A stretch of 64,000 bases of DNA from Bagarius yarrelli (lineage: Eukaryota; Chordata; Actinopteri; Siluriformes; Sisoridae), in assembly GCA_005784505.1 (NCBI GenBank), contig VCAZ01000005.1:5673501-5737500 (forward strand), given 5' to 3'. The notes beneath the pieces were generated by a model. The model was not told where the DNA came from and searched no databases. It saw nothing but the letters and a program-made list of their open reading frames with translations. Position numbers and translations under genes: made by a program. Shown here piece after piece: positions 14,301 to 22,600 of the stretch. Within the stretch, counting starts at the first letter, position 1; each line of letters starts with the position of its first letter.

Positions 14301-17300
14301 TATGTACACAACCCATTATTCTGTACCAAACCTTCTCAGTAACACACATTAACATTATACAATAAACTAGAATTCGCCAGTATATAAACTCTAATGTTCA
14401 ATAGAAAAGCAACAACTAACGCACCATATGTATATAAATTATAAGTGAATTGTGGATTATTCTTCTGGGTTTGTTCGATATTTCTGGACATGTTTAATGT
14501 AAACTAAAAAACGGAACATAAATTGTAAAATGTCCTTCAGCCCCTGTTTACCATGAGCGTGCAGCAGCAGTCTATCCAGCCTTTTACTGAAAAGGATTAT
14601 GACCACCTTACCGAGCAGTTTGGAAAAAACGCGGTGAGTGTTCCTCTGTCTTCTGTATAACCCAGTCATGACTGAATCAGCTAAACCTTTTATACCCAAC
14701 TGCAATGTATGTTTCACACAGATGGCCATGCAGTTTATAACGCTGTACAGCTACGATGACATTGTAACAGCCAACATCGACGGCAGTTCAGGCTCGGTGT
14801 GGAGAATCAGTCCTCCCAGCAGAGAGGAACTAATTAAGGAGCTGAGAACCAGCCTGGTGGACATGACGCTGCGTCTGTCCTGGAACTTTCAACGGTTAGA
14901 CAGTGTAATACTGCTTTTCTGTAGCATAAATGCTTTAGGTTCTATAGTCATTTAATGTTGTGACTATGTGTATGTTATAGGGACTTGGGAAAGGGTGGAA
15001 CAGTGGAAAACACTTATGACAAGCACTCTATTAGTTTGGAGCCTGGAGACCCTGTAAGAGCAGATCTAGCTTCACTGCTAGCGGGCAATCGCACTGAGCC
15101 TGTGTAAGTGTTGACAGAATTATTAGCCAGTTACACATTTGTCTTTGTAATATTTTTATCTCATTATGCACTTCTTTGTCTCTCCCGTATTAGTCAAGTG
15201 CCTCACATGTTCCCCAACTACATTAGAGCCCCAAATGGAGCTGAGGCCAAACCTGTCAGTCAGCTGTATGAGGGTAAGTCTACCCTGTTTAATGAAAGAC
15301 AATGATGAACAAAAGAGAATGGGGTCAGTTTTACATACAGAATGAGTGGATGGATGGATGGATGGATGGTGGGTGAGTGTACGATTAGACGGATGGCCAG
15401 GCAGATGGATGAATGGTGGGTGGTTGGATGGATAGTTGGATAAAAGCGTGGATGGATGTATGTGTGGCTGAGTTTTAGTTTAGAGGGATAGGTGGGCAGA
15501 AAGCATGGATGGATAGAATAGTCGGCTAAGTGGGTGTGTTCATGGTCTGATGAATGGATGCTTTTGTGGGAAGTGATGGCTTAGTGGTTAAGGTGTTGGA
15601 TTGATACCAGAAAGACTGGGTCTCGATTTCCAGCACCACCAAGCCACCACTGTGGGCCCCTGAACCCCCAATTAATCAGTTGTAAATAAAAGAAATAAAA
15701 TGTAAGTCACTCTGTATAAAGGTGTCTGCCAAATGCTGTTAAAGTAAATGTAAAGAAGACCATTAAAGCATGTTTACATGGCAGGATGAACAGAAATGAT
15801 AGATAGAAGGCTCAGGAAAATTGATGGCTCATACCTGACAGTGTTTGTATTGTGACATTAAATGAAGCATATATACAGCTTTATAAAATATCTGATTCAT
15901 TGCACGGTCCCGAATTTGTATTAAACAGTTCCCTCTCTGTGGTCCTTTCACTCTTATTTCTAATTCTGCATTTACTGTTTCGCTCCAGGAGATGAAGAAG
16001 GCTATCAGAACGTGACACTCTCTCTAATGAGGGACGGCTCCCTAAATGGCACTGGAGCTCAAGAGTGGTGGGACATCAGCATTGCAAACTGCAGTGTGTC
16101 TGCGGGAACTTGCGGGGTTTTACCCATGGTCATCTTTAACGACAAAGTGAGCCCGCCCAGTCTGGGCTTCCTGGCTGGATACGGGTAAGCACTTGTGTGT
16201 GGTAAACTGGCCCTGGAGAGACCTGCTAAGTTTAGCGGGATTTTTTTTTTGAGAGTGAATTTAGAAATAGCAGTTGGGGTGAATCAGAAGTTCTGGATTA
16301 GGAGAAATGCTAAATTGCAGCAGTGTGTCACTCAGGGACTACAGGACACCTGCCTGCAGCTCCATCATAAGGCTTCATGACTCACACTGATTTTATTCAA
16401 AGGACTGAAGGAATAGTTTGATTGACATACATTATATAATAATAATGCATCAAAGTGTTAAAACTTTAAGTTCTTTCACTATGGTGCCTAATCTGTTTGA
16501 TTTTTTAATACCGTATATTTATATGCCCAAGACAAATGTACAAATAAATTGTTGTAAAAAATAAATGGTGTAATACAATTAAATAATGCCCTAAAAAAGC
16601 GGAGTGGTTAACACAAGCAGGTATAATACGTCAACCGTCACTTTACTTTAAATTGCAGCATAAATCATACCCAAGAGAGGAGAGATAAAAGAAGTAATTG
16701 CAGTAACAATGTAAATCACCTTCCTCTCCAAAAGTGTTATATTTATAGCAGAGAAATACAATAATAGGGGTGCCAGACGTAAGAGAATTTACAGTGTAAA
16801 AATGATTTCATCCCCTGCTGATTTTTTCTGTTTGCCCACTGACAAAATACAAAATACTCCTCCTCCTCCACCTCCTTCTTTAATCTCGGCAAGTTGAGCT
16901 GATGCCAGAGAGCTTTCACCCGTTTCTACTCTGAATTATTTAGCTAATTCTCAAGCAGAGGGACATTGCAGGCGCTACAGGATTTTAGTCCTTTACAGTG
17001 TGTTACCAGTTGTTTTCTTGGTGACTGTGGTCACAGGTGACTTCATCATAAACAAGATCTTTCCGTGTAGTTCTGGACTGATTTCTTACGGTTCTCATGA
17101 TCAGTGAATATCCACGAGTTGAGATCTTGCATGGGGGCCCAGACTGAGGGAGATTAACAGTAATATTTGTGTTTCTTCCATTTGCAAATATTCGCACCAT
17201 TCCAGCCTTATGTGGGTCTTGTCCCTGACATCTTTGGACAGCTCGTTGGTCTTGGCTGGCCATGGTGTTTGGTTGATTGCTTCTGTGGACAGGTGTCTTT

Positions 17301-18290
17301 TATACAGGTAACAAGCTGAGATAAGGAGCATTGACGAAAAGAGAGTCCCTTTAATAGAGTCTCAGCTCGTTTCCTGCATAAAAGTCAACCCCAACCATTA
17401 AAATTTTAGGCTGATCATTTTTTTGGCAGTGGGCAAACGTGCAAAATCAGCAGGGGATCAAATAATTTTCTCCTCACTGTGGGGGAACCTCTAACTGAAT
17501 TTACCTTTTAAATTGCAGGTGTAACATCAAATTTTTGCTTTTGTGATGCTTTAGGCAGATTAATGATTTTCAGTGTAATATAATTTGTCTGCCCGTCAAA
17601 TAGGATGCAAAGGCAAAAATGTTTGCTTTGACTTTAAGCTGAATTTGAGTTGATTCCTGGTAAGCTATGTGCTGAATTTGTAATATTTGGCATCAGTTGC
17701 ACTTCACACACTTTGGAAAGTGTATTGAATATAGTTTTGCAGTAAACAGTAAGTGTGGGTCACGTCCAAAACACGAGTCAAGTCTGTTTTACCTGTGTGA
17801 CACCAGACGCAGGACTTGTCAAAAGTAGAATTAAAGGAGGCAATTTTTAGAGGTACAACATTATCAATGACTTTCATGGAACCAGCAATGCCAAGCCATC
17901 TATGATGACAATCCCTCCTCAGTAATGTGCTTCACCAGTCAGAGTGAAATGTGTGATTTTGGACGGCACACACTTATTTGTTTGCTGTGTTAGTCAGGGC
18001 AAGACTGTACTTACATCTTGTTCTTTTTCTGCAGGATCATGGGACTGTATGTGTCTGTGGTGCTGGTTATTGGTAAGTTTGTACGCGGTTTCTTCAGTGA
18101 GATCTCTCACTCCATCATGTTCGAGGAACTGCCATGCGTCGACCGCATCCTCAAGTTGTGCACAGACATCTTCCTGGTGCGTGAGACAGGCGAATTGGAG
18201 CTCGAGGAAGAACTTTATTCCAAACTCATCTTCCTCTACAGATCACCTGAGACTATGATCAAATGGACCAGGGAGAAGGAGGACAACTAG
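2197..18290 (+). CDS. piezo1: Piezo1 mechanosensitive cation channel, 3' part (16 exons)
   Basis: This is the C-terminal 891 codons of the trimeric plasma-membrane channel opened by membrane tension. Coding exons are 2197-2349, 3124-3382, 3866-4054, 4173-4356, 4494-4605, 4736-4883, 5794-6008, 6559-6717, 8512-8659, 11723-11911, 14541-14633, 14722-14894, 14981-15103, 15194-15273, 15989-16184 and 18035-18290. Every junction is GT-AG and keeps frame. In order the protein shows distal blade helices, a lysine-rich linker, further blade helices, the anchor, a KKKK cluster before the outer helix, the extracellular cap, and the inner pore helix with MFEELP and the C-terminal domain. The end matches vertebrate PIEZO1 ([12 protein letters not shown]) plus two extra residues, D and N. 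Synteny with ctu2 and rnf166 supports piezo1 over piezo2. The 5' exons lie left of the window. Confidence 0.97.
2783..3035. mobile_element. Truncated MITE related to 48277-48800
   Basis: It shares the segment around ACACATGTGATTTGTGG and the later CAGACACAAGAAACAA-type block with the complete copy at 48277-48800. The right terminal repeat is missing. It ends about 90 bases before a piezo1 exon. Confidence 0.6.
3124..3382 (+). CDS. piezo1: piezo1 exon (blade helices)
   Basis: It encodes blade transmembrane helices, including VAAHSEL, a long hydrophobic run, and the strongly conserved [20 protein letters not shown] stretch. Acceptor CAG, donor GTGAGG; the donor leaves phase 0. Confidence 0.96.
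3562..3733 (+). repeat. SINE S1, copy 2 (internal deletion)
   Basis: Head and B box match copy 1, but the tail has lost the stretch between ACCCTGC and ACAATGACAATG. Confidence 0.8.
3866..4054 (+). CDS. piezo1: piezo1 exon (blade, [11 protein letters not shown])
   Basis: It holds 63 whole codons. Conserved motifs are [11 protein letters not shown] and [15 protein letters not shown], followed by the helix ending [11 protein letters not shown]. Acceptor TTAAG, donor GTAACC. Confidence 0.96.
4173..4356 (+). CDS. piezo1: piezo1 exon (start of charged cytoplasmic linker)
   Basis: It opens with RYGLWDHE, the vertebrate PIEZO1 YGLWDHE motif, and then becomes a low-complexity K/E/P-rich linker containing RLRRKK. 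This linker is poorly conserved between species. Donor GTAATC after one base of a split codon. Confidence 0.94.
4494..4605 (+). CDS. piezo1: piezo1 exon (basic linker)
   Basis: A short exon of lysine-rich linker (four consecutive K, then a basic helix ending [10 protein letters not shown]). It was placed by frame: the two leading bases complete the Glu codon of the preceding exon, and the final GT joins the G of the next exon as Val. Donor GTAAGA. Confidence 0.9.
4736..4883 (+). CDS. piezo1: piezo1 exon (blade, [15 protein letters not shown])
   Basis: It encodes the conserved [18 protein letters not shown] segment and the helix ending FGFWAFG. Acceptor TTTCAG, donor GTAAGT. Confidence 0.97.
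4884..5793. other. piezo1 intron with a decayed tRNA-like repeat
   Basis: The only recognisable part is about 5548-5675, beginning TTTGGCAGATGTCC, which resembles the SINE family best preserved at 55980-56155. The rest looks unique. Confidence 0.4.
5794..6008 (+). CDS. piezo1: piezo1 exon ([10 protein letters not shown] and last blade helices)
   Basis: It encodes [20 protein letters not shown], then [18 protein letters not shown] and a helix ending [10 protein letters not shown], all near-identical to vertebrate PIEZO1. Acceptor CGCAG, donor GTACAA. Confidence 0.97.
6009..6558. other. piezo1 intron, nothing recognised
   Basis: AT-rich, with a T-run just before the next acceptor. No repeat or motif identified. 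Confidence 0.4.
6559..6717 (+). CDS. piezo1: piezo1 exon ([17 protein letters not shown])
   Basis: It encodes [19 protein letters not shown] and [19 protein letters not shown] at the approach to the anchor. Acceptor TGCAG, donor GTGAGA. The following intron is almost filled by the first minisatellite array. Confidence 0.97.
6751..8425 (+). repeat. Minisatellite array 1 (about 40-bp period, G-depleted)
   Basis: The tandem unit is roughly 40 bases, made of two related halves: ACCAAACCCTAACATTCTCT and ACCAAACAAACCCCAACATT. Unit length varies by a few bases. The plus strand is almost devoid of G. It fills nearly all of a piezo1 intron, and the CCCTAA-rich half predominates. Confidence 0.95.
8512..8659 (+). 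CDS. piezo1: piezo1 exon (anchor domain)
   Basis: It encodes the anchor: [37 protein letters not shown] and CSRETEK. The Glu in FLVELR corresponds to the Glu known in mouse Piezo1 to influence pore properties. Acceptor ACCAG, donor GTATAA. Confidence 0.97.
8876..11675 (-). mobile_element. LINE family A, copy A1 (antisense, decayed)
   Basis: The reverse strand reads the same element as 38361-43120. It shows ORF1 esterase-end remnants near 11480-11675, endonuclease end [18 protein letters not shown] (10930-11112), RT pieces YQFVDLNG and [10 protein letters not shown], the [20 protein letters not shown] segment (9633-9815), and the 3' tail next to 8876. Many stops and indels. It fills the piezo1 intron between the anchor and outer-helix exons and stops about 50 bases from the latter. 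Confidence 0.9.
10139..10216 (+). mobile_element. LINE family A tail fragment nested in A1
   Basis: A 78-base family-A 3' end in the opposite orientation to its host. It is flanked by AAATAG at 10133-10138 and 10217-10222. Removing it restores the host reading [17 protein letters not shown] on the minus strand. Confidence 0.85.
11723..11911 (+). CDS. piezo1: piezo1 exon (lysine cluster, outer helix, cap start)
   Basis: It holds 63 whole codons: KYPQPKGQ, a four-lysine cluster, KYGMGG and the outer pore helix, then [16 protein letters not shown] entering the cap. In-frame loss of lysines in this cluster is known in human hereditary xerocytosis. The cluster is intact here. Confidence 0.97.
11960..12195 (+). 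repeat. Decayed left shoulder of minisatellite array 2
   Basis: Isolated pieces such as CACCCTAACACCTACCAACA and CTTACCAACAAACATTCTCT recall the array unit but are interrupted by unrelated bases. Confidence 0.55.
12196..14210 (+). repeat. Minisatellite array 2 (same family as array 1)
   Basis: About 2 kb of ACCAAACCCCAACATTCTCT alternating with ACCAAACAAACCCCAACATT variants, and extremely G-poor. CCCCAA predominates where array 1 has CCCTAA. Open frames of over 100 codons here are by-products of the missing G and are not genes. It fills the intron between the outer-helix and first cap exons. Confidence 0.95.
14211..14420 (+). repeat. Decayed right shoulder of array 2
   Basis: Fragments such as GAACCCTAACAATATTTAAC and CCATTATTCTGTACCAAACC resemble diverged units. 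They fade into unique sequence before the next exon. Confidence 0.5.
14541..14633 (+). CDS. piezo1: piezo1 exon (cap, PLFTMS)
   Basis: A 31-codon exon starting [16 protein letters not shown], from the extracellular cap. Acceptor TTCAG, donor GTGAGT. It lies just after the second minisatellite array. Confidence 0.95.
14722..14894 (+). CDS. piezo1: piezo1 exon (cap)
   Basis: It encodes [17 protein letters not shown], the conserved [12 protein letters not shown], and LSWNFQR. Acceptor CACAG, donor GTTAGA with a split Arg codon. Confidence 0.96.
14981..15103 (+). CDS. piezo1: piezo1 exon (cap, KGGTVE)
   Basis: It encodes [15 protein letters not shown] through [13 protein letters not shown], with an N-glycosylation sequon NRT. 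The donor was taken as GTAAGT at 15104, because only that phase joins the next exon in frame. Confidence 0.95.
15194..15273 (+). CDS. piezo1: piezo1 exon (cap, NYIRAPNG)
   Basis: A short exon encoding [20 protein letters not shown] and VSQLYEG. The YIRAPNG motif is conserved in vertebrate PIEZO1. Acceptor ATTAG, donor GTAAGT. Confidence 0.95.
15335..15555 (+). repeat. GGAT-type tetranucleotide repeat
   Basis: Pure GGAT copies at about 15347-15369, then degenerate GGATGGNTGGNTGG sequence to about 15555, in a piezo1 intron. Confidence 0.85.
15565..15755 (+). repeat. tRNA-derived SINE, family S2
   Basis: It has a tRNA-like head (GGCTTAGTGGTTAAGGTGTT, then GGTCTCGATTTCC) and an end resembling GTCTGCCAAATGC. 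Related copies lie at 22130-22290, 49367-49460 and 60830-61000. Confidence 0.75.
15989..16184 (+). CDS. piezo1: piezo1 exon (cap end, LPMVIF)
   Basis: It encodes the last part of the cap with three sequons (NVT, NGT, NCS), the paired cysteines of NCSVSAGTC just before [20 protein letters not shown], and the start of the inner helix. Acceptor TCCAG, donor GTAAGC. Confidence 0.97.
16792..17479 (-). mobile_element. Tc1/mariner deletion derivative with terminal inverted repeats
   Basis: It starts CAGTG after TA and ends CACTG. The two ends share an imperfect inverted repeat containing CCCCTGCTGATTTT and GTTTGCCCACTG. On the minus strand, 17003-17331 keeps transposase N-terminal pieces: [18 protein letters not shown], then [14 protein letters not shown]. 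At 688 bases it cannot encode a full transposase. It lies in the last piezo1 intron. Confidence 0.85.
17480..18034. other. piezo1 last intron, nothing recognised
   Basis: No repeat or motif identified before the acceptor of the terminal exon. Confidence 0.35.
18035..18290 (+). CDS. piezo1: piezo1 terminal coding exon (inner helix, C-terminal domain)
   Basis: It encodes the inner pore helix ([20 protein letters not shown]), [15 protein letters not shown] with the Met-Phe constriction and the acidic pair, the acidic EELELEEE-type segment, and [20 protein letters not shown] before TAG at 18288-18290. Confidence 0.98.
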
Positions 18291-19440
18291 CCCACTTTTC
18301 TGCCAGGGTGTCGCTTTAGCAGCGTTGCTCGGCGCAGCACATCCCTTTAGGCCTTTCCTGCTGGTTGAGCAGAGGTTCAGGTGAAATTTTCAGCTGTGAT
18401 GTTTAAGGAGCACAGAGTCTGAAGCACTTTCATTCCTTACGCTGCTCTGCTGTGTAATGGTATGTATGAGACAAAGAGGGAATCGGGCTCTGCAGGTGGC
18501 GCTGTGTGGATTTCTGTGCAGTGTAGAGCCTTACTGTGTGAATGTGACTTTCTACCTAGTTCTTAATTCTGTCTTTGAGTGCACAGACACTATTGTAATG
18601 AAAATGAAACTGTTTACATATAGAATGTTTCCTGCAGAAGGGCATGTTTTAAATGGTTATTTTGGGAAAGGGTCAAATATAGAAAGTCAGAAAAAAAGAA
18701 TGTTACTTTAAAGAACTGGTTCTTAAAAATGGACAGCATTTCCTGTCTCTAAAGCATCAGTCAAAATTTGATTCTTTAGTTTTGAACTTTGGCTGTTGAC
18801 ACCAGGTAATTATAACTGTTATAAATCACATCACTGAACATCTAGAAACATCACTGAAACCTGACAGACATATATACAGATGGACATTTTTGGGTTAAAA
18901 AAACACTAAAGAAAAAACACAAGGACGTGTCTCCTTGATAAATTACTGTGTTAAATGACCATAAGGCTTTACAGACAGTAACACGTTTCTACACCTCGTG
19001 TTACACATTTTTCACTAAACTACTATTTAGCTACAAATGTGCCAAATTTCTAATCAAACATGGCTGGAGGGGTTTATTATACAGGTTTGATGGCTTTTTA
19101 TAAAATATATATATTTATTCATATCAAATTATTTTCTACATTCACTAATGGGGCTATTAAAAATCTTGGTGACAGACTTTTTCAGATTTACTTCTTATAT
19201 ATATATGATTAAACGCAGTGATGCACAGCTGCATCACAACTTCTGCCTTTTACTTGTCTTTAAACAGAACAGCTGGAATTTATTGAGAATAAAAGCGAGC
19301 AATAAACCAGCTGGAATTTACTGCTATAATAAATTTATCAAACACTTTGCACATCTTGTACTTTTATAAAAATCAGTGAGAAAATGCAAAACTGGAATTA
19401 CATTTTTATTACATTCACTTCAATAAAATACATGAAATTA
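18291..19440 (+). other. piezo1: piezo1 3' UTR (approximate)
   Basis: Noncoding sequence after the piezo1 stop with no recognisable transposon. Plus-strand AATAAA signals occur at 19288-19293, 19301-19306 and 19422-19427. Which one is used cannot be decided from sequence, so the right edge is an estimate. Confidence 0.5.
19405..19410 (-). terminator. ctu2: Candidate ctu2 poly(A) signal
   Basis: AATAAA on the minus strand, about 140 bases after the ctu2 stop. Plus-strand AATAAA hexamers that could serve piezo1 lie within 20-120 bases, so the two mature 3' ends probably abut or overlap. Confidence 0.45.
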
Positions 19441-19547
19441 AAATGGCCATTGCGCTGTGGATAAATAAAATAATCTTCTATAAAGCTGATGGTGTGTGTG
19501 TTTCACTCTAACATAAATGCTGCCAGCCTCATCTGATAAACAGTCAG

Positions 19548-19611
19548 TTATTCATCATCTGCTTCTTCGTCCTCTAATAGGAACTCGCTGATTTCTGCCT
19601 TCATCGCAGCC
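19548..19611 (-). CDS. ctu2: ctu2 exon 15 (stop)
   Basis: It encodes [20 protein letters not shown] and the stop TAA at 19548-19550. The acidic tail following an FLLED-type motif parallels human CTU2 (CLIEDSDDE). Confidence 0.94.
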
Positions 19612-22600
19612 CTGTGAAGTAACAGACAAGAGATCATCATCATCATCATACTGAGACAATGAGGGTCAATATTAATTAGAAAAAACCCCCAGTTGGTTCA
19701 GCTTTATTCACCTCCTCTGGCGTTTCTCTGCTTCAGATATTATATACGGTGGCAGGAAGTTTGGCGCTGTCTGTAACACACACACACAGCTGTTGATAAA
19801 GGGCTTTCTGCTTAAGATAGGTGTTTGACGTGTGTTTCCTAATTCTGCTCGCTGTGGGGGAATTGTGTTCATTCAGTGACATCGGACACTAATGTTGGGT
19901 GAAGTGTTCTGCATATAAGGACATGCTGTGGAGAATTTTGGTTTTAATGTTTGGCAGTAACTTCAAGATCTGGTTATGGTTTTCACCACACCGTTATGCA
20001 CTGGTAAGGTGTCCACAAACTTTTTGAACTAAGTGTTAAAATGAGGTTAGGATATGCTTCAGGAACACGAGTGGGACCACACAGTATTAAATGCAGGTGC
20101 TTATAATTTCTAAAACTAGACTACTGGAATTCAACCTCTGCAGATGATTCAGAATGCAGCAGGTGTTTTCAACCTTTCAAAACTTTCATCCCCCCCCCAC
20201 TTTCTTCACTGGCTTCCAGTCACTGCACGCATCAAATTCAAAACACTGATGCTCACTTACAGCCCTATAAACAGAGCAGCCCCCGTTTATCTTAAAAGGC
20301 TCATCAATTCTCATATTTCACCGCAGATATTGCACCCTGAGATCCACAAGCACCGCTCGACTGGTCACATCATCCACTAAGATGCCAGGTAGCTTTGCAT
20401 CTAGACTTTTCTCCGTTCTGCTATCAAGATAGTGGAATGAACTTTTTATTAAAGCCGGAACAGCCAAATCACTGACTTCCTTCAAGAGATGACTGAAAAC
20501 CCACCTCTTTTTGAAATACCTGGCACCTGACATTTAAAATAAAAAAAAATCTTTTACCTATGCTCCTCTTTTTAACCATTTTTTTGTGGGTTGTTACGCT
20601 TTGTTTTTAAGATCTTTTCCAGTATTATGATTATGATGAGACTCAAAGCACTTCTGTACGCCGTTCTGGATAAAAGCTTCTGCTAAATGAAATGTAAATG
20701 AACACTATGGCTAAATTTCTCACCATGTCTTTAACAGTCAGCCTGCAGCTGTAACACAGGAGGCTCTTCAGGTCCGTGTCTGCAGGAACTCTGAGCGGCA
20801 AAACAAACAGCAGATATAAAATAACAAATCATGACAAAACAGCAGAGATGCAAAAGGAGGAAAAACGTGAGGGATTAGAACCAATAAGACTTTCCTCCTG
20901 AGGTAATAATGACTCGTATCTCCTGGTGTAGTGTTTATTTTTTACGTTTCACACATTTACAGAACTGATAGACATCATTACCCAACACAACATACATTTA
21001 TCTATTTTATACAACTGAGCAATTGGACCCCCAGCCCAACAGTGGCAACTTGGTGGTGTTGGAAATTAAACACACATTCCGCAATAGTGGTCCAACACCT
21101 TACCCACTGCTCCTGACCTTCTCCCACACTTCCTCTGCTTTCATCACCTGGGATGAAAAACATAGATCGAAACAGAAAATGTAGTTCTACTCACCTGGAT
21201 TTGGAGCAGCAACCTCCATCTCCACACATCTGTTCCTGACAGCAGCCTGTTTTAGTTTGGCCTTTTTCCTTTGGTGTACGCTGGGACAGCTGCTCTGACA
21301 CCAGTGTGGCATGAAAGGCAGTGGCTTCATCTATAGACACAGTGGTGGCGTTAGAAAGGTTGAGACTGTAGACTGTTGCAGTGTGGGGTGGGTGGAGGAG
21401 ATCACAGGATAGTGTTACCCCTTATCTTACTCACTATATAAAATGTATTTGGACACTAAGACAGTGGTCCTGTTTACATACATAGATTGTTGTTCCGACT
21501 GAAATATTCTGGTTGGTTTTACATTGGATGTGATCTTTTCTGAATCGCTGTTTACATAAGCAGACACTTTCAATCAAATCATTATTTCTTTAGCACACAC
21601 CTCGTCTTTCACTGCATAAATTTTTTATTATTTTCTTACTATTTACTAGTCCTGGAAATCGTGTTGCTTTTATGCATGTTTTTTTTGGGTTTTTTTATAA
21701 AAAGACGGAGTGCGGAGCCGACGCATTATTATTGCAGTGCTGTACTATGAGCCATCGATTTCCTTTAAAGAGCCGAATCCTGTTAATGAAAGTCTGTAAT
21801 AAGGTCTGGTGAGAGTTGGGCTACAGAAGAAAAATAATACTTATGCATGATGTACAGGTAACCAGAATAAGTCATTCGCGTGGAGAAATGTTTTAGTTAA
21901 TCTGTTTTTTGATCAGTTTATTCTACATTAACCACAGGATTTTTTTCTATTATAACCACGCCCTTTTCCGAGCGATTTACATTTATCTAATTTCTATCCT
22001 ACTAAGGAACTGAAAGTTAATGGCTTTGCTCAGAGGCCCAGCAGAGGCAGCAGCAAGAAATAAACCTATGATCTTCCAGTCAACGGGCCAACACCTTAAC
22101 CACTCAGCTACCACTTGTATAGCACTTTGGTCAATATAAGCCAGGAGGCGATACTGCATTCGAAGGATTGTGGGTTTAATTCCCAGCATCACTAAGCTGC
22201 CACTCTGGGCCCCTGAGCAAGGCCCTTATTCCTCAATTGCATAGTAGGATAAAAATGAGATAAATGTGCATCACTGTCGATAATGGTGTCTGCCAATGCC
22301 AAAAACAACATGCATTTAAATGGGCTCTCTTTAAATAAAATGTACTTGCTACAATTATAGAAAAAACTGCAGCAAAAATCCCAACATTTTTGACTCCAAC
22401 AACTCAAAAACCCCATGATGTCCTAAAGGAATCTATTAGATACCATATGTTTATCATGACATAACATTTTTAAATGAAGCTGGGAAATACAATCATACAG
22501 TCCCTGGAGTTTACACTTTATTACAGACTGTAAAATCTGACGAAGCTGATGGAACTGAGCTATTTATTTAATTCCAGTCGGTTTCTTTAAAGCTGCTGTG

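Noticed and set aside
20724..20779. ctu2 exon 13 beginning after the CTGCAG acceptor
   Set aside because: It breaks the frame with exon 12. The acceptor 11 bases upstream gives a continuous reading.
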